Assembly: GCA_958295835.1 (NCBI GenBank)
Contig: OY282378.1
Location: 4,985,694 to 5,049,693, forward strand
Reading direction: 5' to 3'
DNA length: 64,000 bases
Source: an uncultured Gammaproteobacteria bacterium
GTDB lineage: Bacteria; Pseudomonadota; Gammaproteobacteria; HK1
A program made the translations under genes and the position numbers. Numbering within the stretch: the stretch's first letter is position 1; the number at the start of each line of letters is the position of its first letter. Positions 60,447 through 64,000 of the stretch are shown piece after piece. The notes below the pieces were generated by a model, which worked only from the letters and a program-made list of their open reading frames with translations, was not told where the DNA came from and searched no databases.

Positions 60447-61150
60447 CCCACGTTACGGATCGAGCGAATCAACCCGCTGCCGCACCGGGCCGCCAGCTTG
60501 CGCCGGATGCGACTGACCAGCACATCGATGCTCCGGTCGTCGGGGCCTCCCAGCCGGCGGCCCATCCGCATGGCCAGAGCCTCGCGCGTGATCGGCCGCC
60601 CGGGATGCTCGGCCAGGGCCGCCATGATTGCGCCTTCAGCCGCGGTGAGCGCCACCCGCCGTCCTTCGGTTCCGACGAAGCGGCGGCGCTCCCGATCGAA
60701 GGTCCAGCCGCCACCGATCGCCAGAGGTTCGGCACCGCTCCGTTCCGCGGCCCGCCTCAGAACGTTGCGCACGCGCGCCACCAGCTCGCGGGCGTTGAAC
60801 GGTTTGGTGACGTAATCATCCGCACCGAGCTCCAGTCCCTCGACGCGTGCCCGGGCTTCGGTACACGAAGTGACCATGATCACCGGCAGATCGGAGCGCG
60901 CGCGGACCGAGCGCAGCAGCTCGAAGCCGTCGGTTCCGGGCAGCTTGACGTCGAGCAGCATCAGCGCCGGGGCGAGCCGTGGCAGAGCATCCAGGAGGCT
61001 CTCACCATCCGCGGCCTCGGTCACCCGGTAACCGGCGTCCTCGAGGTAGCCACGCAGGATCGCCCGCAGCACGGGGTCGTCGTCGACGACCACGATCCGC
61101 CGGGCGGCTCCTGCTCCGGCCGGGCCGGCACCGGCGAGGTTCTCCGGCAT
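60401..61150 (-). CDS. OmpR/PhoB-family response regulator
   Basis: A 249-residue regulator with a receiver domain (D67 in LMLLDVKLPGTDG, lysine in YVTKPFNARE) and a C-terminal winged-helix DNA-binding domain (VALTAAEGAIMAALAEHPGR, DDRSIDVLVSRIRRKL). It resembles TorR/ArcA and is the likely target of the adjacent hybrid kinase phosphorelay. Its 3' end overlaps the kinase gene by 46 bases on the opposite strand. The molybdoenzyme operon upstream is the natural regulatory candidate. Confidence 0.9.
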   Translation of the reverse strand: MPENLAGAGPAGAGAARRIVVVDDDPVLRAILRGYLEDAGYRVTEAADGESLLDALPRLAPALMLLDVKLPGTDGFELLRSVRARSDLPVIMVTSCTEARARVEGLELGADDYVTKPFNARELVARVRNVLRRAAERSGAEPLAIGGGWTFDRERRRFVGTEGRRVALTAAEGAIMAALAEHPGRPITREALAMRMGRRLGGPDDRSIDVLVSRIRRKLAARCGSGLIRSIRNVGYMLDAVASPQSDDQ

Positions 61151-61304
61151 GAGTCCGAGTCCCGAGGGTTGGACGGCTCGATGCCCGCGCGGCCTGGTGT
61201 GAAGTCGGGCGCAAAGCCGATTCTCAGGATAGCAGACGGAGCCCGGACACGACGGCGGAGTCCGGTCGCCCTAGGCTCCTCTGCACCGGTACACTCCGTC
61301 GGCG

Positions 61305-62564
61305 ATGAATCCCTCGATTCCGGAGCCGGCGGCATTGGCCGACCGAAGGAAGTCGCGAGCCAATCTCGCGATCCTCAGCATCGCCACCATGCTCAACCGG
61401 TCGGCGGTCCCGTTGATCGTGCTCGTCGGCGGGCTGTCGGGGCTGGTGCTCGCCCCGGATCCGGCCCTCGCGACCCTGCCGGTCGCGCTGAACGTGGTGG
61501 GCCTGGGACTGTGCACTTACCCTGCTTCCAGCATCATGCGCCGCATCGGCCGGCGAACCGGCTTCGTGTCGGCCAGCACGGTCGCGGGGCTCGCCGCGAT
61601 TGCAGCCGCAATCTCGATCATGGCCGGAAGCTTCACCGGCCTGTGCCTCGCCAGCGCCGTGCTCGGCGCGAACCAGGCGTTCGTGCACCAGTACCGGTTC
61701 GCGGCGGCCGAGAACGTCCCGTCCTCGCGGGTGAGCCAGGCGATCTCCCTGCTGCTGTTCGTCAGCTTGGTCTCGGCGTTTGCCGGTCCGGAGCTCGGCC
61801 GGCACGGCCGCGACTGGGTGGACGGCGCGCCGTTCGCCGGCGCGTTCTTCGGACTCGCCGTGGTCCATTTCCTCGCCGCGCTGGTGCTCGCGGGCTATCG
61901 GGACACCGGGATGATGCAGGAGGCGGGCGGCGGCGCCGAGAGGCCGCTCGGGCGCATCCTCGCCCAGCCGTCCTACGTGATCGCGGTGGCGGCGGCCGCG
62001 TTCGCGTACGCGGTCATGACGATGATGATGACGGCGGCGCCGATCAGCATGCATGCGATGCACGGGTTCGGGCTCGACATCACCGCATGGGCGATCGAGG
62101 GGCACGTGCTGGCGATGTTTCTTCCGTCAGTGATCACCGGCGCCCTGATCATGCGTCTCGGCGTGTACACGATCATGACCGTCGGAGTGGCGATCCTCGC
62201 GGCATCGACCTCCGTCGCATGGCTCGGCCAGAGTGCGATGCACTATATGGCAGGGCTGATACTGCTCGGAGTGGGCTGGAACTTCCTCTTCACCGCGGCC
62301 AGCACCCTGATCACCACCACCTACGGTCACGCCGAGCGTTTCAAGGCCCAGGGTCTCAACGACCTCATCGTGTTCGGGACCATGGCGCTTCTGACCCTCG
62401 CGGCCGGGGTGCTGCTGGATCGGGTGGGCTGGCGGGGGCTGCTGCTGTGCACGCTGCCGTTCCTCGTGGCGATGCTGGCGCTTCTCTTCTTCATGCCCCG
62501 GGAGGGGGCCGAATCCGCGAGGGGAGCCGCCGGCCACGTCGAAGAGGGTGCATCGACCCGGTGA
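61305..62564 (+). CDS. MFS transporter
   Basis: A 419-residue major-facilitator protein with about a dozen hydrophobic helices and an A-type loop (ASSIMRRIGRRTGFVSAST) between helices 2 and 3. Methionine-rich helix 7 (AYAVMTMMMTAAPISMHAMH) is unusual. Substrate unknown. Closely followed by a second MFS gene, and 154 bases from the divergent regulator. Confidence 0.85.
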   Translation: MNPSIPEPAALADRRKSRANLAILSIATMLNRSAVPLIVLVGGLSGLVLAPDPALATLPVALNVVGLGLCTYPASSIMRRIGRRTGFVSASTVAGLAAIAAAISIMAGSFTGLCLASAVLGANQAFVHQYRFAAAENVPSSRVSQAISLLLFVSLVSAFAGPELGRHGRDWVDGAPFAGAFFGLAVVHFLAALVLAGYRDTGMMQEAGGGAERPLGRILAQPSYVIAVAAAAFAYAVMTMMMTAAPISMHAMHGFGLDITAWAIEGHVLAMFLPSVITGALIMRLGVYTIMTVGVAILAASTSVAWLGQSAMHYMAGLILLGVGWNFLFTAASTLITTTYGHAERFKAQGLNDLIVFGTMALLTLAAGVLLDRVGWRGLLLCTLPFLVAMLALLFFMPREGAESARGAAGHVEEGASTR

Positions 62565-62700
62565 CCGGCGCGTCGATCCCGCACCGTCCACGCACCGGTC
62601 CGCGATTCATGGATGCGCGGACGACAGACACCACCGAAGGCCGGTCGGCCCGGTAATCCGCAGAATCGATCGAACCGGCTCCCTGCTCCACCGCCGGGCG

Positions 62701-63912
62701 ATGACCACCATCCCGCGCCAGTCGGCGCGAGCCGTCGCCGTACCGCTCGCGGGCATGCTCTTCACCCAGACGGCGGGGGTGATGAGCCTCGTGACGGTGC
62801 CGGTGCTCGCAACCGAGATCGCCGGCGAGACCGGCATCGGGGCCAGCAACGTCGGTCTCCATACCTCGCTGATCTTCGGTGCCGCGATGTTCACCTCGGC
62901 CGCGGCCGGCGGAGCCATTCACCGGCTCGGTCCGGTGCGGACCAACCAGGTCGGGCTCGTATTCTCCGCGACGGCACTGCTGCTCACCCTGACTGCCAAC
63001 CCGTGGTGGATCGCCTTGAGCGCGGTGCTCATCGGCGCGGGGTACGGGCCGAACACACCCTCCGGCAGCGAGGTTCTGGGCCGGGTGACCCCGCCGCGCA
63101 TGCGCGGACTGGTGTTCTCCATCAAGCAGAGTGGCGCACCGCTCGGGGCAATGGCCGGCGGCCTGGTCCTGCCCGCGATGGTCATGGTCGGCGATTGGCG
63201 TACCGCGGTCGTCACCGGCGCGCTGATCGTGTACGCGGCAGCCGTGGCGGTGCAGCCGTTGCGCGCGCGCATCGACAGCCACGCCGGTAGCGGCGGACCG
63301 CCGCGGCGTGCATCGACGGTGGACGCCGTCCGCGAGACGCTTGCCGATCCCGCGTTGCGCCGGCTCACGGTGGCCGCGTTCGTGTTGATGACGGTGCACA
63401 CCTGCTTCCAGACGTTCACGGTGGCGTTCCTCGTCGAGCACGTGGGTCTGGGACTCACGCTGGCCGGCGGCCTGTTCGCGACGCTCTCGGTGGCCGGAGC
63501 GATCTCGCGGGTGGGGCTGGGCTGGCTCTCCGACCGGCTGAGCCGGGCCCGTGGCGTCCTCGTCACCCTCTCGCTCGCCGCCAGCGCCTCGTGCGCCCTG
63601 ACCGCGTTGTTCACGAGCACGTGGACGCTGGCGGGGATGGCGCTCGCATGCGCGTTCGCAGGCATCGGCACCGCCGGCTGGTACGGGGTCTTCCTGGCCG
63701 AGGTCGCACGTCTGGCGCCCGCCGAGCGGATCGGCCTCGCCACCGGCGGGGCGCTGTTCTTCGTGTACGCGGCGATCTGCGTCGGACCGCTGGTGTTCAC
63801 CGCAACGGTATCGATCGCCGGGAGCTATCCCGCCGCGTTCTGGCTCGGGGCCGCGGTGTCCCTCATCGCCACCGTCAACCTGTTGCGCATCCCGGCCATG
63901 TCCGGTCGATGA
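62701..63912 (+). CDS. MFS transporter
   Basis: A 403-residue transporter with about 12 hydrophobic helices. Motifs: IHRLGPVRTNQVGLVFSATA, IGAGYGPNTPSGSEVLGRV and VGLGWLSDRLSRARG in the second half. The central region resembles cyanate/nitrate-type or drug-efflux MFS proteins; substrate unknown. The ATG at 62701 is preferred to the frame opening at 62548, whose added residues look non-coding and overlap the previous gene. Confidence 0.85.
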   Translation: MTTIPRQSARAVAVPLAGMLFTQTAGVMSLVTVPVLATEIAGETGIGASNVGLHTSLIFGAAMFTSAAAGGAIHRLGPVRTNQVGLVFSATALLLTLTANPWWIALSAVLIGAGYGPNTPSGSEVLGRVTPPRMRGLVFSIKQSGAPLGAMAGGLVLPAMVMVGDWRTAVVTGALIVYAAAVAVQPLRARIDSHAGSGGPPRRASTVDAVRETLADPALRRLTVAAFVLMTVHTCFQTFTVAFLVEHVGLGLTLAGGLFATLSVAGAISRVGLGWLSDRLSRARGVLVTLSLAASASCALTALFTSTWTLAGMALACAFAGIGTAGWYGVFLAEVARLAPAERIGLATGGALFFVYAAICVGPLVFTATVSIAGSYPAAFWLGAAVSLIATVNLLRIPAMSGR

Positions 63913-64000
63913 GGCTGCTTCGAGCGTCCCCGCCGGCGAGTTCCTGGCCGTGATCGGACCTTCCGGATGCGGCAAGACGACGCTGCCGAACCTCCTGCTC
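63911..64000 (+). pseudogene. ABC ATPase fragment at the window end
   Basis: The plus strand reads ASSVPAGEFLAVIGPSGCGK followed by TTLPNLL to the last base, the Walker A region of an ABC ATP-binding protein. The usual N-terminal 30 residues are missing and no start codon is suitably placed, because the frame overlaps the end of the MFS gene. It is either a 5'-truncated relic or a gene joined to the MFS gene by deletion; the remainder lies outside the window. Confidence 0.6.

Noticed and set aside
1-64000. tRNA, rRNA or riboswitch genes
   Set aside because: I saw no cloverleaf, rRNA segment or conserved riboswitch core; the small spacers hold only simple hairpins and REP-like repeats.

Overview
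The window is high-GC DNA from a proteobacterium. Twin-arginine signals, a dissimilatory-type molybdoenzyme, a choline-sulfatase, an M24 enzyme resembling the DMSP lyase DddP and REP-like palindromes fit an alpha- or gammaproteobacterium, possibly marine. There is no rRNA, tRNA or core marker, so placement is tentative. The sequence is a patchwork of metabolic operons, one large defence/restriction region and an unusually high number of gene relics.

Region 1 (1-6.3 kb) is a scarred accessory strip. It holds the 3' part of an AAA ATPase-PD-(D/E)XK gene, a collapsed DNA methyltransferase upstream of a small monooxygenase-like gene, fdrA preceded by the last codons of a lost ylbE copy, another ABM-domain gene, the tail of a GcvT-fold protein, an intact DddP-like M24 enzyme and a LysR stub.

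Region 2 (6.5-28.4 kb, almost all minus strand) is a type I restriction-modification locus whose hsdM-hsdS end (27.9-24.5 kb) and hsdR end (10.7-6.5 kb) lie about 14 kb apart. Between them are an XRE/ImmA metallopeptidase protein, a HipA-like kinase, an AAA ATPase + DUF4276 pair, an OLD-like ATPase/TOPRIM protein, a broken second DUF4276 gene, an A+T-rich orphan STAND-type NTPase, a frameshifted ISAs1 and an IS256-type element inside a decayed IS3 element. HsdR carries two low-complexity insertions in its motor and a C-terminal S24/LexA-like domain.

Region 3 (28.4-46.7 kb) is mostly metabolic. It has a polyamine-type ABC transporter operon with an attenuator-like hairpin, an intact ylbE, a full-length paralogue of the first gene, a NupC-type nucleoside transporter, gamma-glutamyltransferase, a D-2-hydroxyacid dehydrogenase, a fused FAD/Fe-S oxidoreductase, choline-sulfatase and a LysW-LysX amino-group-carrier pair.

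Region 4 (46.9-61.2 kb) is the most coherent candidate system. It encodes a periplasmic type II DMSO-reductase-family enzyme in the order alpha-beta-delta-gamma (as in Ser/Clr/Ddh systems), followed by an Mrp/NBP35-like ATPase, a 14-repeat propeller protein, a DUF2141 protein, a Tat-exported carotenoid-oxygenase-fold enzyme and a hybrid histidine kinase/OmpR-type regulator pair whose 3' ends overlap. Two MFS transporters and a truncated ABC ATPase close the window.
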